A stretch of DNA of 42,749 nucleotides from JAAYJS01 sp964346185 (GTDB taxonomy: Bacteria; Bacillota; Clostridia; Eubacteriales; Eubacteriaceae): positions 1-42,749 of the forward strand of contig CAYFTR010000014.1 of the NCBI GenBank assembly GCA_964346185.1, written 5' to 3'. Positions 16,998 through 26,700 of this stretch are shown piece by piece (positions within the stretch are counted from its first letter, which is position 1; every line of letters starts with the position of its first letter). The translations under genes were made by a program, and so were the position numbers. The notes beneath the pieces are model-generated. The model did no database searches. It saw only the letters and a list, made by a program, of their open reading frames with translations, and was not told the DNA's origin.

Positions 16998-17090
16998 CAA
17001 AAAAGTAGTCTTTAGCGAAGTCTTAAGGATTGTGGAGTAGAATTAATGACCGAATACTTAAGAAGGATCAGAGTTAAGTAAGGAGTTTAT

Positions 17091-17852
17091 ATGGAAAAGA
17101 GCAAAAAGAAGACGATTTATTCGGTATTAATGGTACTGTTTTTAGTGGTATTTGTGGCATCCGCCGCTTATATCGGCAATTATTTAATCAATTCCAGAAA
17201 ACAAAAAGCAATTTATGATCAATTAAAAATTAATGCCGTCGATTTAACGAATAACCAAGATGCGTACACCGAGCAGGTAATGGCCCATTACCGTGCATTA
17301 AAGGATGAAAACCCGGATTTTGTCGGTTGGATTAAAGCGGACGGCACCAATATCGATTACCCGGTTATGCAAACGTCGGAGCACAACGAATTTTATTTGT
17401 ATCGCAACTTTAAAAAAGAAGAGAGCATTAACGGCAGTATCTTTGCGGATTTAATATCCACCGTGTATCCGCCGAGCGACAACATTTTATTACACGGGCA
17501 CAACATGAAAGACGGTTCGATGTTTGCGACCTTGCTTCGCTATAAAGACGAGTCTTTTTATCAACAATATCCCACCATTCAATTTGACACCTTGGACGGT
17601 CTGGGAACCTACCAAATTATTTCCGTATTCCGTGTGGATGTCAGCATCAACAGTCCGGACTTTAAGTATTACAACTTCGGCAATGCTGAAACCCCGCAGG
17701 AATTTGACGACTATGTCAACAACGTTAAAGCTCTGTCTTTCTACGAAACCGGACACACCGCCAGTTATGGCGACAAATTGATTACCCTGTCCACCTGTGA
17801 GTTCAACTCTGAAAACGGACGTTTGGTTGTCGTTGCAAAAAGAATCAGCTAA
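17091..17852 (+). CDS. srtB: Class B sortase
   Basis: A 253-aa membrane-anchored cysteine transpeptidase. An N-terminal basic stretch and one hydrophobic helix (residues 10-32) anchor it with the catalytic domain outside. The catalytic triad is visible: His137 in LLHGHNMKDGS, Cys236 in LSTCEF, Arg244 in GRLVVVAKR. The KDGSMFATLLRY segment and the long insertion between His and Cys are class B features. Sortase B usually attaches few, often haem-related or pilus, proteins to the wall; no LPxTG- or NPxTN-type substrate is encoded in this window, so the substrate is unknown. An AAGGAG site precedes the ATG and a terminator follows immediately, so it is monocistronic. Confidence 0.93.
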   Translation: MEKSKKKTIYSVLMVLFLVVFVASAAYIGNYLINSRKQKAIYDQLKINAVDLTNNQDAYTEQVMAHYRALKDENPDFVGWIKADGTNIDYPVMQTSEHNEFYLYRNFKKEESINGSIFADLISTVYPPSDNILLHGHNMKDGSMFATLLRYKDESFYQQYPTIQFDTLDGLGTYQIISVFRVDVSINSPDFKYYNFGNAETPQEFDDYVNNVKALSFYETGHTASYGDKLITLSTCEFNSENGRLVVVAKRIS

Positions 17853-17868
17853 ATACGGTTTAAGAGAC

Positions 17869-17898
17869 ACACCCGAAGCGATTGCTCGGGTGTTTTTT
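17869..17898 (+). terminator. Terminator of the sortase gene
   Basis: ACACCCGA (17869-17876) pairs with TCGGGTGT (17886-17893) around a 9-nt loop, followed by a run of T, 17 nt after the stop codon. Confidence 0.88.
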
Positions 17899-17930
17899 AT
17901 TGTGATACTATCGGAAATTTTGACTCCTTC

Positions 17931-17959
17931 TTTACGCTACCTCTATCAATTGCTATAAT
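17931..17959 (+). promoter_or_regulatory. Promoter of xpt-murI
   Basis: TTTACG (17931-17936) and TATAAT (17954-17959) with a 17-nt spacer. The implied transcript start near 17966 lies downstream of an in-frame ATG at 17960, which argues that the xpt start is the ATG at 17990. The leader is far too short for a purine riboswitch. Confidence 0.65.
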
Positions 17960-17989
17960 ATGAACAGAACGGAAAAGAAAGGTTGTGCA

Positions 17990-18583
17990 ATGCAAAGCTT
18001 AAAAAATAAAATATTAAATGAGGGACGTATTGTCGACGGCAAAATCCTTAAAGTTGATTCTTTTTTAAATCATCAATTGGACATCGCCCTTCTGGAAGAG
18101 ATGGGAAGAGAATTTGCCGAACGCTTTAAAGGGCAGGGGGTTAATAAAATTTTGACAATAGAAACATCGGGGATTGCCATCGCCACGGCGGCGGCACCCG
18201 CCTTCGGCTATTGCCCCGTGGTGTTTGCAAAAAAACATCAGTCCCTCAATTTAGATGAAGAAGTCTACCAAAGTTCGGTATACTCTTTTACCAAACAACA
18301 ATCTTATCAGATAAAAATCGCAAAAAAATATTTAAACGAAACGGACAGGGTATTAATTATCGATGATTTTCTGGCCAACGGCAAAGCGGTAGAAGGCTTG
18401 GAAGACCTTGTCAGACAAGCCGGTGCCACCTTGGTGGGGGTTGGCATTGCGATTGAAAAAGGCTTTCAGGAAGGCGGCAAATTATTAAGAGAATCCGGCA
18501 TTCGGTTGGAGTCCTTGGCCATTGTCGACATATCCGAAGAAGGAACGCCCGTATTTAAAGAGGAAGAAAATCTTGAAAGGTGA
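17990..18583 (+). CDS. xpt: Xanthine phosphoribosyltransferase
   Basis: A 197-aa purine salvage enzyme that makes XMP from xanthine and PRPP. It resembles Bacillus Xpt along its length: LKVDSFLNHQLD near the N terminus, KILTIETSGIAIAT, VVFAKKHQSLNL, SVYSFTKQ, the PRPP-binding loop VLIIDDFLANGKA (about residues 121-133) and IVIEKGFQ-like GIAIEKGFQEGG. I choose the ATG with AAAGG 7 nt upstream that lies inside the predicted transcript. The 3' end overlaps the start of murI. Confidence 0.92.
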   Translation: MQSLKNKILNEGRIVDGKILKVDSFLNHQLDIALLEEMGREFAERFKGQGVNKILTIETSGIAIATAAAPAFGYCPVVFAKKHQSLNLDEEVYQSSVYSFTKQQSYQIKIAKKYLNETDRVLIIDDFLANGKAVEGLEDLVRQAGATLVGVGIAIEKGFQEGGKLLRESGIRLESLAIVDISEEGTPVFKEEENLER

Positions 18584-19394
18584 CAGTCGTCCCGTCGGTA
18601 TTATGGACTCGGGTGTTGGCGGCTTAACGGTATTAAAAGAAACAAAAGCACTTTTGCCGGACGAAGACTTTTTGTATTTCGGAGATTCGGCTCGTATGCC
18701 CTATGGGGAAAAATCCGAATCGGAGATTCTTACAGTTGCCGAAGAGAGCATCGCGTTATTGGAAAATAAGGGCGCTAAGGTGGTTGTGTTGGCGTGTAAT
18801 ACCGTATCTTCCCTGATTGACCGCCTCAGGAGCCGTGTGCCCTTAATCAGCATTGTGGATGCCGGTTGCGCGGCGCTGACGCGAAACCGCGCGGAGGGCA
18901 AGGTCGGGTTGCTTGCGACCACGGCAACGGTACGCAGTGGTATTTATGAAAAAAAAATGGCGTACTTAAATCCGAAGATACAACTTATATCCCATGGCGA
19001 CAAATACCTGGCACAGACGATTAATCATTCTGTCGGGGACAATCAAATTATTCGGCAGGCCATTGTCGACACAATCGACCCGTTGTTAAAGCGGCACGAG
19101 TTATCGACAATTTTATTGGGGTGCACTCATTACCCCATTGTTCAAAAGACCATGGCTCTTTTATATCCCGGCATCGAGATGATCAACCCCGCCGAAATGC
19201 AGGCAAAGGCACTAAGGGCTTTTTTAGAGGAAACACAAGGGTTTAATCCGAATAAAAACGAAGGAAAGATGACGTTGTACTATTCGGGCAATGCATCCGA
19301 CTGTCAATCTTTTATTGATGTCGCGAAAATTTTAAAAATTTCCTTCGACGAGATTCAACAAATTTCATGGGATGTAGTAGAAAATAAGGAATAG
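18573..19394 (+). CDS. murI: Glutamate racemase
   Basis: A 273-aa cofactor-independent racemase that supplies D-glutamate for peptidoglycan. Family motifs: GIMDSGVGGLTVL at the N terminus, YFGDSARMPYGEKS, VLACNTVSS (first catalytic Cys), VGLLATTATVRSG and LLGCTHYPI (second catalytic Cys). No ATG is near the conserved N terminus; a TTG at 18573 with AGAGGAAG about 8 nt upstream gives the right length and overlaps xpt by 11 nt. A longer in-frame start at 18522 would add 17 non-conserved residues. The pairing with xpt suggests only shared transcription. Confidence 0.9.
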   Translation: MKGDSRPVGIMDSGVGGLTVLKETKALLPDEDFLYFGDSARMPYGEKSESEILTVAEESIALLENKGAKVVVLACNTVSSLIDRLRSRVPLISIVDAGCAALTRNRAEGKVGLLATTATVRSGIYEKKMAYLNPKIQLISHGDKYLAQTINHSVGDNQIIRQAIVDTIDPLLKRHELSTILLGCTHYPIVQKTMALLYPGIEMINPAEMQAKALRAFLEETQGFNPNKNEGKMTLYYSGNASDCQSFIDVAKILKISFDEIQQISWDVVENKE

Positions 19395-19398
19395 ATAA

Positions 19399-20397
19399 AT
19401 GGAAAAAGCAAAAAAAACAGTTTACTCGGGCATTCAGCCCTCGGGGACCTTTACCATCGGCAATTACTTCGGTGCTATGCGCAATTGGGTACCGATGCAG
19501 GACCACTTCGATTGTATCTACGCTATTGCGGACTTGCACGCCTTAACCGTGCCGCAAGTACCGGCGGAGCTGCGTAGGAGAACCTACGAATCCGTAGCGA
19601 TGTTGTTGGCTATCGGTATCGATCCGGAAAAATCCGTGTTGTATGTACAAAGTCATGTGCCCGCACACACGGAACTCACCTGGCTGCTTAATTGCAATGC
19701 TTATATGGGCGAACTCGGCCGAATGACACAGTATAAAGATAAGGCGGAAAGGCAGGGCCAAAATATTCGCGTCGCTCTTTTTGACTACCCGGTGCTGATG
19801 GCGGCGGACATACTGCTTTATGAAACCGATCTGGTTCCCGTCGGAGACGACCAAAAGCAACATGTCGAATTGGCACGAGACATTGCCGGGCGGTTTAACC
19901 AAAACTATAGCCCCACTTTTGTGTTACCCGAGCCCTATTTCGGCGAAACCGCAACCCGAATTATGAGTTTACAGGACCCGACCAGAAAGATGTCCAAATC
20001 CGACGAGAATCAAAACGGTTATGTATCTATGACGGATACACCTCAAGTCATTCGGAGTAAATTTAAACGTGCCGTCACCGATTCTTTAGGGGAAGTGCGT
20101 TACGATAAAGTACAACAGCCGGGGATTGCCAATTTAATGGATATTTACAGCAGTTGTACCGGATTAACCCCAGAGGATATCCAATCGGAATTTAAGGGCA
20201 AAGGCTATGGTGATTTTAAAACGGCCGTCGGTGATGCCGTGGTGGACGTATTGGAACCGATTCAAAAAAGGTACAATGAGTTGATCAAAGACAAGAGCAA
20301 TCTGGAAAGTCTCATGAAGGACAATGCTCAAAAAGCGGCGAACAGAGCTCAAAAAGTCTTGCGAAAAGTGCGTAAAAAAGTCGGATTGGTCGGTTGA
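19399..20397 (+). CDS. trpS: Tryptophanyl-tRNA synthetase
   Basis: Class I aminoacyl-tRNA synthetase, 332 aa, of the compact bacterial type that charges tRNA-Trp. The ATP-binding SGIQPSGTFTIGNYFGAM (HIGH-equivalent TIGN, about residues 9-26), the Trp-pocket segment FDYPVLMAADILLY, PVGDDQKQHVELARD and the KMSKS loop in RKMSKSDEN (about residue 195) are all present. It begins 4 nt after the murI stop and could be read from the same transcript. No T-box leader (specifier loop, T-box sequence) is seen upstream. Confidence 0.96.
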   Translation: MEKAKKTVYSGIQPSGTFTIGNYFGAMRNWVPMQDHFDCIYAIADLHALTVPQVPAELRRRTYESVAMLLAIGIDPEKSVLYVQSHVPAHTELTWLLNCNAYMGELGRMTQYKDKAERQGQNIRVALFDYPVLMAADILLYETDLVPVGDDQKQHVELARDIAGRFNQNYSPTFVLPEPYFGETATRIMSLQDPTRKMSKSDENQNGYVSMTDTPQVIRSKFKRAVTDSLGEVRYDKVQQPGIANLMDIYSSCTGLTPEDIQSEFKGKGYGDFKTAVGDAVVDVLEPIQKRYNELIKDKSNLESLMKDNAQKAANRAQKVLRKVRKKVGLVG

Positions 20398-20405
20398 CAA
20401 TTACG

Positions 20406-20431
20406 GAGCTGTCTTTGACAGCTCTTTTTTT
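20406..20431 (+). terminator. Terminator between trpS and addB
   Basis: A perfect 8-bp stem (20406-20413 with 20417-20424) with a 3-nt loop followed by seven T, starting 9 nt after the trpS stop and running up to the addB ribosome site. Confidence 0.85.
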
Positions 20432-20441
20432 GGAGGTATTC

Positions 20442-23400
20442 ATGGGACTGACACTTTTAATCGGGCGCTATCAACGAAGCGGTAAAACGAAAAGTGAAAA
20501 AATTTATAGCGATATGTTGGAAACAAAAAAGCGGGGCGATTATCTGCCCGTTTTGTTGACAACGCAAAACCACACCCTGGCGGCGGAAAGAGAACTGATC
20601 GCCGCAACGGGACTACCAGGTTTAATTGACATGGAGGTGTGGAGTTTTAAAACCCTGGCACAAAGGGTGTTCGAAGAAGTGGGCGGCAATCGTAAAAACA
20701 TTTTAGATGAACACGGCAAACAAATGCTTTTGCATAAAAGTATGGAAGAAGTCCGAAATGATTTGCTTCTCTACGGTAAATCCGTCGGGAGGGCGGGTTT
20801 TCTCGAACACGTCGATCAATTAATCGTGGAGCTGAAAGAAAATGACATCTCGCCCCAGGCATTGGAGAATTATCTGCAAGAGAAAGCTCACCCGACCGAT
20901 TTGTTGACGAAAAAAATAAAAGACCTCAACACGATCATCGGACGTTATCAACACAACCTCGGACAAAACCGTCTGGATACCCAGGACGAATTAACCCGTC
21001 TGAGAGATAAAATAATTCTGTCAAAAAATTTGGAAAACACCGTTATGTGGATAGACGGCTTTATGGCTTTTAATCGGCAGGAAATTGGGATTGTTTTGGC
21101 ATTGGCAAAAAAAGTTCGACATTTAACCGTTGCTCTGACCTTGGACGGCGACCCGAATGCACGGGACGGCGATGTTTTTGAAATCGGCATGCAAACCATG
21201 GAACTGTTAAAACAACAAGCACGCCAATTACAGCTCCCCTTTCAGGTTGAATTATTAAAAGATAGCGGCAAAAGCGACAACTCGGCGTTAGACCATTTGG
21301 AAAGGGAGTTTTTTACCTACGATCCGAAACCTTATACAAAAAAAATACAGGGCCTGTCCCTGACGGAATGTGCCACCGTGTGGGAAGAAGTACAAAACGT
21401 GGCAACACAAATTATCGCCTTAGCGAGGGATAAAAGCTACCGTTATCGGGATATGGTGGTTGTTACCGGAGATATCAACACCTACGGCGATACCGTTAAA
21501 CGTGTTTTTATGCAATATGGTATCCCTGTATATATCGACCGTTCCCGACCGGTTACCGACAACTTACTGATTATCGCCGTGTTAACCGCCTTAAGTGCGG
21601 CGGTGGGTGGCTATCGCTACGAAGACTTGTTTCAATTTGTAAAAAGCGGTTATGCACCGCTGACCGATGAAGAAGGCGATGTTTTAGAAAATTATGTTTT
21701 AAGTCACGGTGTTAAGAACCATTTGGAAGACTACACCTATTTAAAAGACGGTGAGACCGTTGACTTAAACACCCTTAATACCCTGCGTCGTCAATTAATG
21801 ACCCCTTTAAGGACTTTGCAGAAAGAACTGGGGCAGGCACGTCATTACAAAGGAAAATTGGCGGCATTGTATCGCTTTCTGACGGAAATTGATGTCGGCA
21901 CACGTCATCGGGAAAGTGTCAACGCCTTAAACGAAGCGGCACTCTTCGAGCAGGCCGCCGGACAAGAACAAATCCTGGAAATTTTAGTTGATATGATGGC
22001 ACAAATGGCGACAACTTTCGGGCAACAACCGTGCAACAATCAAACCTTTTTAAAAATGATGGAAATCGGTTTATCGACTTATACTGTCAACAGCCTGCCG
22101 GTCGATCGCGATGTGGTGTTTGTCGGCGATGTACAAAAAAGCAGAGATACCGGGTTTAAAGCGTTGTTTGTGCTGGGGCTTAACGAGGGTATGTTGCCGA
22201 AGGAGAGCGAGGGAGCGGGTCTTTTAACCGAAGAAGAAAGAAACCTGCTCAGAGAAGGCAATTTTGCTTTAAACGAAGGGGTGCAATACCAACGCAAGCT
22301 TCAAGCTTACAACACATATGTTGCCTTAACCGGTCCGAAAGAAGCCCTGCACTTTACCTATGCGTTAAGTGCCGATGACGGTACGCCGCTCAGACCTTCA
22401 AGCTATTGTGATATCCTGGTATCGATTTTTCCGAACATACTACATCGAACAACAATTAAAGACCAACCGCAGGGGATGGCGTTAATTGCCAATGCCGAAG
22501 GTACTGTCGGTCGGTTGGCATTGCTGCAAAAAGAAGGCGAAACCGATCCGACATCTGCAGCAATTTGGCAGGCGTTGCTGCGTTGGTACGATGAACATTC
22601 GGCGGAATATGGCGGCCGTGTCGCTTTATATCGAAAAGGGTCGGCGTATCGCGGTGTCGATACCGGTCTCGGCAAAAGGACAATACAAGGGCTTTACCCC
22701 AAACCTTTTGAGGCGTCGGTTTCCCGCCTGGAGACTTACAGTCGGTGTCCTTTTAAACACTTTGTCGACTATGCCCTTCGCCCCAAAAAAATCGAAGAAT
22801 ACGAAGTATCCATGCCGGACTTGGGCAGTTTGTTTCATGAAGTCATCAATGATGTTTTTCAACATGCCCTGGCACAGGGAACGGCACCGGAAAATTTAAG
22901 TACGCAGACACTTACGGAACTGGTAGCCACATGCTTTGAAGCCCGTACGGAAAAAATCAAAAACAATATCTTTCAATCCAAAGGGCAGTACCGTTACCTG
23001 AAACAAAAAGCAAAACGCACCCTGGTAACCGGTTTAAAGGCCGCCTTTAAACATTTACAAAGCGGTCGATTTAGGTTTGAAAGCGGAGAAAAGAGCTTTT
23101 ATAAAACCATGACGATGTCAGGTGACGAAACCTTTATTTTAAAAGGGACAATCGACCGTATCGATACAACCGAAAATAATAAGCGTACCTTAATTAAAGT
23201 TATCGACTATAAATCCGGAACCGGCAACCTTTCTTTTACGGAAATTTACCACGGATTAACCTTACAATTGTTGGTTTATTTGATGGTCGCCCTGGAGGAT
23301 TGTAAAAAATCCGGTAAGTGGGCACTCCCCGGAGGAACCTTTTATTTTTATATTCGAGACGGCATTGTACCGATTTCAAAAATAACGGCGGAAGACATTG

Positions 23401-23777
23401 CCAAAGCCGTACAGGACCAATTTAAAATGGACGGTTTGTTTTTAAATGATGTCGAATTTTTAACAGCTATGGACGAGGAGAAAAGAACTGCGGTATTCAG
23501 AGCCGGATCTCCGGGGATGAAACTAACCGAGGAAGAATTTGACGCCCTGCTGTTCAATGTACGCCGAAAGGTCATTGCCCTGGCAGAAGACGTTTCTCGA
23601 GGGGATATCGCTATAAAACCGGCTAAGTTGGATAACCGAACACCCTGCGATTATTGCGATTACAAAGCTCTGTGCCAAATCGACGAAGAGATCCATCAGA
23701 ACAATTTCCGGACTATTTATATGGACAACGAAACCTGTCGGGCTAAATTGGTGGGTCAGGAAGAGGATAAGGTATGA
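20442..23777 (+). CDS. addB: ATP-dependent nuclease subunit B
   Basis: A 1111-aa subunit of the AddAB helicase-nuclease, the Firmicutes counterpart of RecBCD that resects double-strand breaks and responds to Chi. N-terminal LLIGRYQRSGKT is the Walker-A-like loop. The C-terminal domain is a RecB-family nuclease (GTIDRID, VIDYKSGTG) framed by the four-cysteine Fe-S site: Cys in YSRCPFKHF and three in CDYCDYKALC. The start at 20442 follows a TGGAGG site; an in-frame start 48 nt earlier would run through the terminator stem. The stop overlaps the addA start in ATGA. Confidence 0.95.
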   Translation: MGLTLLIGRYQRSGKTKSEKIYSDMLETKKRGDYLPVLLTTQNHTLAAERELIAATGLPGLIDMEVWSFKTLAQRVFEEVGGNRKNILDEHGKQMLLHKSMEEVRNDLLLYGKSVGRAGFLEHVDQLIVELKENDISPQALENYLQEKAHPTDLLTKKIKDLNTIIGRYQHNLGQNRLDTQDELTRLRDKIILSKNLENTVMWIDGFMAFNRQEIGIVLALAKKVRHLTVALTLDGDPNARDGDVFEIGMQTMELLKQQARQLQLPFQVELLKDSGKSDNSALDHLEREFFTYDPKPYTKKIQGLSLTECATVWEEVQNVATQIIALARDKSYRYRDMVVVTGDINTYGDTVKRVFMQYGIPVYIDRSRPVTDNLLIIAVLTALSAAVGGYRYEDLFQFVKSGYAPLTDEEGDVLENYVLSHGVKNHLEDYTYLKDGETVDLNTLNTLRRQLMTPLRTLQKELGQARHYKGKLAALYRFLTEIDVGTRHRESVNALNEAALFEQAAGQEQILEILVDMMAQMATTFGQQPCNNQTFLKMMEIGLSTYTVNSLPVDRDVVFVGDVQKSRDTGFKALFVLGLNEGMLPKESEGAGLLTEEERNLLREGNFALNEGVQYQRKLQAYNTYVALTGPKEALHFTYALSADDGTPLRPSSYCDILVSIFPNILHRTTIKDQPQGMALIANAEGTVGRLALLQKEGETDPTSAAIWQALLRWYDEHSAEYGGRVALYRKGSAYRGVDTGLGKRTIQGLYPKPFEASVSRLETYSRCPFKHFVDYALRPKKIEEYEVSMPDLGSLFHEVINDVFQHALAQGTAPENLSTQTLTELVATCFEARTEKIKNNIFQSKGQYRYLKQKAKRTLVTGLKAAFKHLQSGRFRFESGEKSFYKTMTMSGDETFILKGTIDRIDTTENNKRTLIKVIDYKSGTGNLSFTEIYHGLTLQLLVYLMVALEDCKKSGKWALPGGTFYFYIRDGIVPISKITAEDIAKAVQDQFKMDGLFLNDVEFLTAMDEEKRTAVFRAGSPGMKLTEEEFDALLFNVRRKVIALAEDVSRGDIAIKPAKLDNRTPCDYCDYKALCQIDEEIHQNNFRTIYMDNETCRAKLVGQEEDKV

Positions 23778-26700
23778 ATTGGACAAGTGAACAATTAAAA
23801 GCGATTGAAGTGGATCGTGCCAACGTATTGGTTTCCGCCGCGGCGGGTTCCGGTAAAACGGCTCTGCTCATAGAAAGATTGGTACGACTTATTTTGCAAA
23901 AAAAAGCAGGTGTCGACGAATTGTTGGTTTTAACCTTTACCAGATCGGCGGCGGGGGAAGTTAAAGAGCGTCTGCGTAAGGCCTTGCAAAAAGCCTTGCG
24001 TAACAGCAAAGATAAAGCCTATTTACAAAAACAAATGGCTCTGTTACCATCGGCTTCCATTTCCACCATTCATGCCTTTTGCTCCAAAATTGTCAGAAAC
24101 TATTTTCAGGAAGCGGAAATTGACCCGGCATTCACCATCGGCAACGAGGCAGCCTTAAATATTCTCTACGAAGAAAGCATGGAAGAAATGTTTGAAGCCC
24201 ATTACCTTAAAGCCGAAGGGAGCCCGAATTCGCCCTTTACCCGCTTGGTGGACCGTTATTCCGGCAATCGCGACGACAAGGGATTGGCTTTGGAAGTGGA
24301 CCGATTATACCGTTTTTTAAGTACCCTTCCGGATCCGCACACGTGGTGTGAGGCGGCTTTAAAAGCCATGGACGGCAGCAACGATATTTCGGACACACCC
24401 TTTGGAGAAGTGCTACGTAAAGACGCGAAACTGGCGTTTGTAACGGCTGCCTCCTACTATGCGGGGGCACAAACACTATTAACGCAACACCCTGACGATG
24501 CTTACGCCAAGATTCAATTGCTGATTGAAGAAGAAACGTCGCAAACCGAAAAAATTCTAAAACAGATAGAGGACAAAGAGGTTAGTTTTCTAAATGAAGA
24601 GATGACCTTTAAAAATTTTCCCAGACGGACCAAAGCCATGGATGAAACGGTGCATGGCGAGTTAAAAATTTTAAGAGAAAAGGCAAAAACGTTTATTCGT
24701 GATTTTTATGCCGTCTACAACGCAAACCTGCAAACGGCACTGCAACAACAGAGTGAAATGCAAACCGACATGGCAACCTTGGTGAACCTCTGCTTTGAAG
24801 TAAAAGACATCTATCGACAAAAGAAAAGCGAAAAAGGTTACCTGGACTTTAACGACCTGGAGGCCTACAGCCTGAAAATTTTAAGAAATCCGATCGTCGC
24901 AGATGAAATCAGACAAAGCTTTGCCTACATTTTTATCGATGAATATCAGGATACCAACCAAATTCAGGAAAGCATTTTATCCGCCGTTGCAAGAGAAGAC
25001 AACTACTACATGGTCGGAGATATCAAACAAAGTATTTATCGCTTTCGCCGGGCAGATCCCACCATCTTTGCAAATAAATACCGACACTTCCCCAAGGAGG
25101 CGGGGTCGGTCAATCGTTTAATTACCTTAAGCCGCAATTTTAGAAGTGCCCCGTCGGTTATTCACGGTGTAAACGACATTTTTTCGGAGGTGATGTCCGA
25201 AAACCTGGGCGGTATCCCCTACGATGCCGATGCCATGCTCTACCCGGGAAGAGAAAGCCTCAGAGAGAGTGAACCGATTCGCTTTCGTCTGTTAGACGCT
25301 CAAAAGGTACAGGAGGGCACGCGTTATACCGGCGATGAAATAGAGGCACACTATATTGCCGATCGTATTTTGGATTTGGTTAACACACCGCAAGCACGTC
25401 CCTTTAATGAGAAACCCGCACCCTATCGCTATCGAGATATTGCCGTTTTAATGCGTTCCGCTAAAAATCAGGCACCGGTTTATGACAGGGTCTTTAAAGA
25501 AAAGGGGATACCCGTTTATTACGACGGCGGCGAGAGTTATTACGAAACCTCGGAAGTGCGGGTTATGCTCAATTTATTGACCGCCATCGACAACAGGCAA
25601 CGCGACCTGCCCGTGATAGCCGTTATGCTCGCGCCCTTTGGCGGGTTCACTTCGGAAGAAGTGGCAATGATTCGACAGGAGGAGCCGACACTCGGTTTTG
25701 TGGAGGCCTGTAAAAAAATTCGGGAAGAGGGCAAACATTCCCTTAGCAAAAAATTAAATCAACTGGAAGCAACCTTGTCGAGCTACCGCGAAAAATCCCG
25801 AATGCTGAAACTCTCCGATTTTATTTGGTACCTCTACCTGGAAACGGGATATTATGACTTTGCGGGTGCTATGCCCGGCGGGGAACAACGTCAGGCAAAC
25901 CTTCGGTTTCTGTTGGAACAGGCGGAGGCGTATCAACAAACTTATTTACGGGGGATGTTTAATTTTGTGCAATTTGTAGAAAAAATGAAAAAACGCAATC
26001 AATCGGTTGTCGGACCGCAAACTTTAAATGAAGGGGATGACGTGGTTCGTATTATGACCGTTCATAAAAGTAAAGGTTTAGAGTTTCCCGTTGTTTTTAT
26101 CGCCGGAATGGGCAAGCGTTTTAATCCTCAAAGCGAAAGGGGCGATATTATCCTGCATCCCGAGTTGGGTTTTTGCCCGAAATATATCGACTGGCATCAA
26201 CGCATTAAAGCACCGACGGTCATGTACAATGTGGCAAAACAACAATTACAAAATGAAAATACCGCCGAAGAAGCACGGCTTCTCTATGTAGCTATGACCA
26301 GAGCGGAAGAAAAACTGGAGATGGTCGGCTGTTATAAAAACTTGGAAAAGGTGATGGACGGCTTTTCCGATGCCTACAGCCAAGGCGATTTAATCCGCAG
26401 TTCCTCCTATGGAGAATGGGTGATGCGCCTTTGTCTCGGAGCCCCCCTCGAAAAGCAAAGTGCTTCAGAAAAACGAATAATCATCGATAACACACCCTAC
26501 ACGCTCTCGAAAAGCGGTGGGAGCAGCAAAATCACCGAGGTCGTTGCAAGGGAAGACAAAAACGTTACAGCGGAAATCAACAGACGTTTAAACTTTACCT
26601 ACCCTGTTGATGTCGGCAAAAAACTGCCCTTAAAAATGGGGGTAACCGCTTTAAACCGATTGGGAGAAACCGCCGACAATCAAGAAACGACAAGCTTGGA

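Noticed and set aside
17931..17990. Purine riboswitch before xpt
   Set aside because: The predicted transcript has a leader of only about 25 nt and no purine aptamer motifs are visible.
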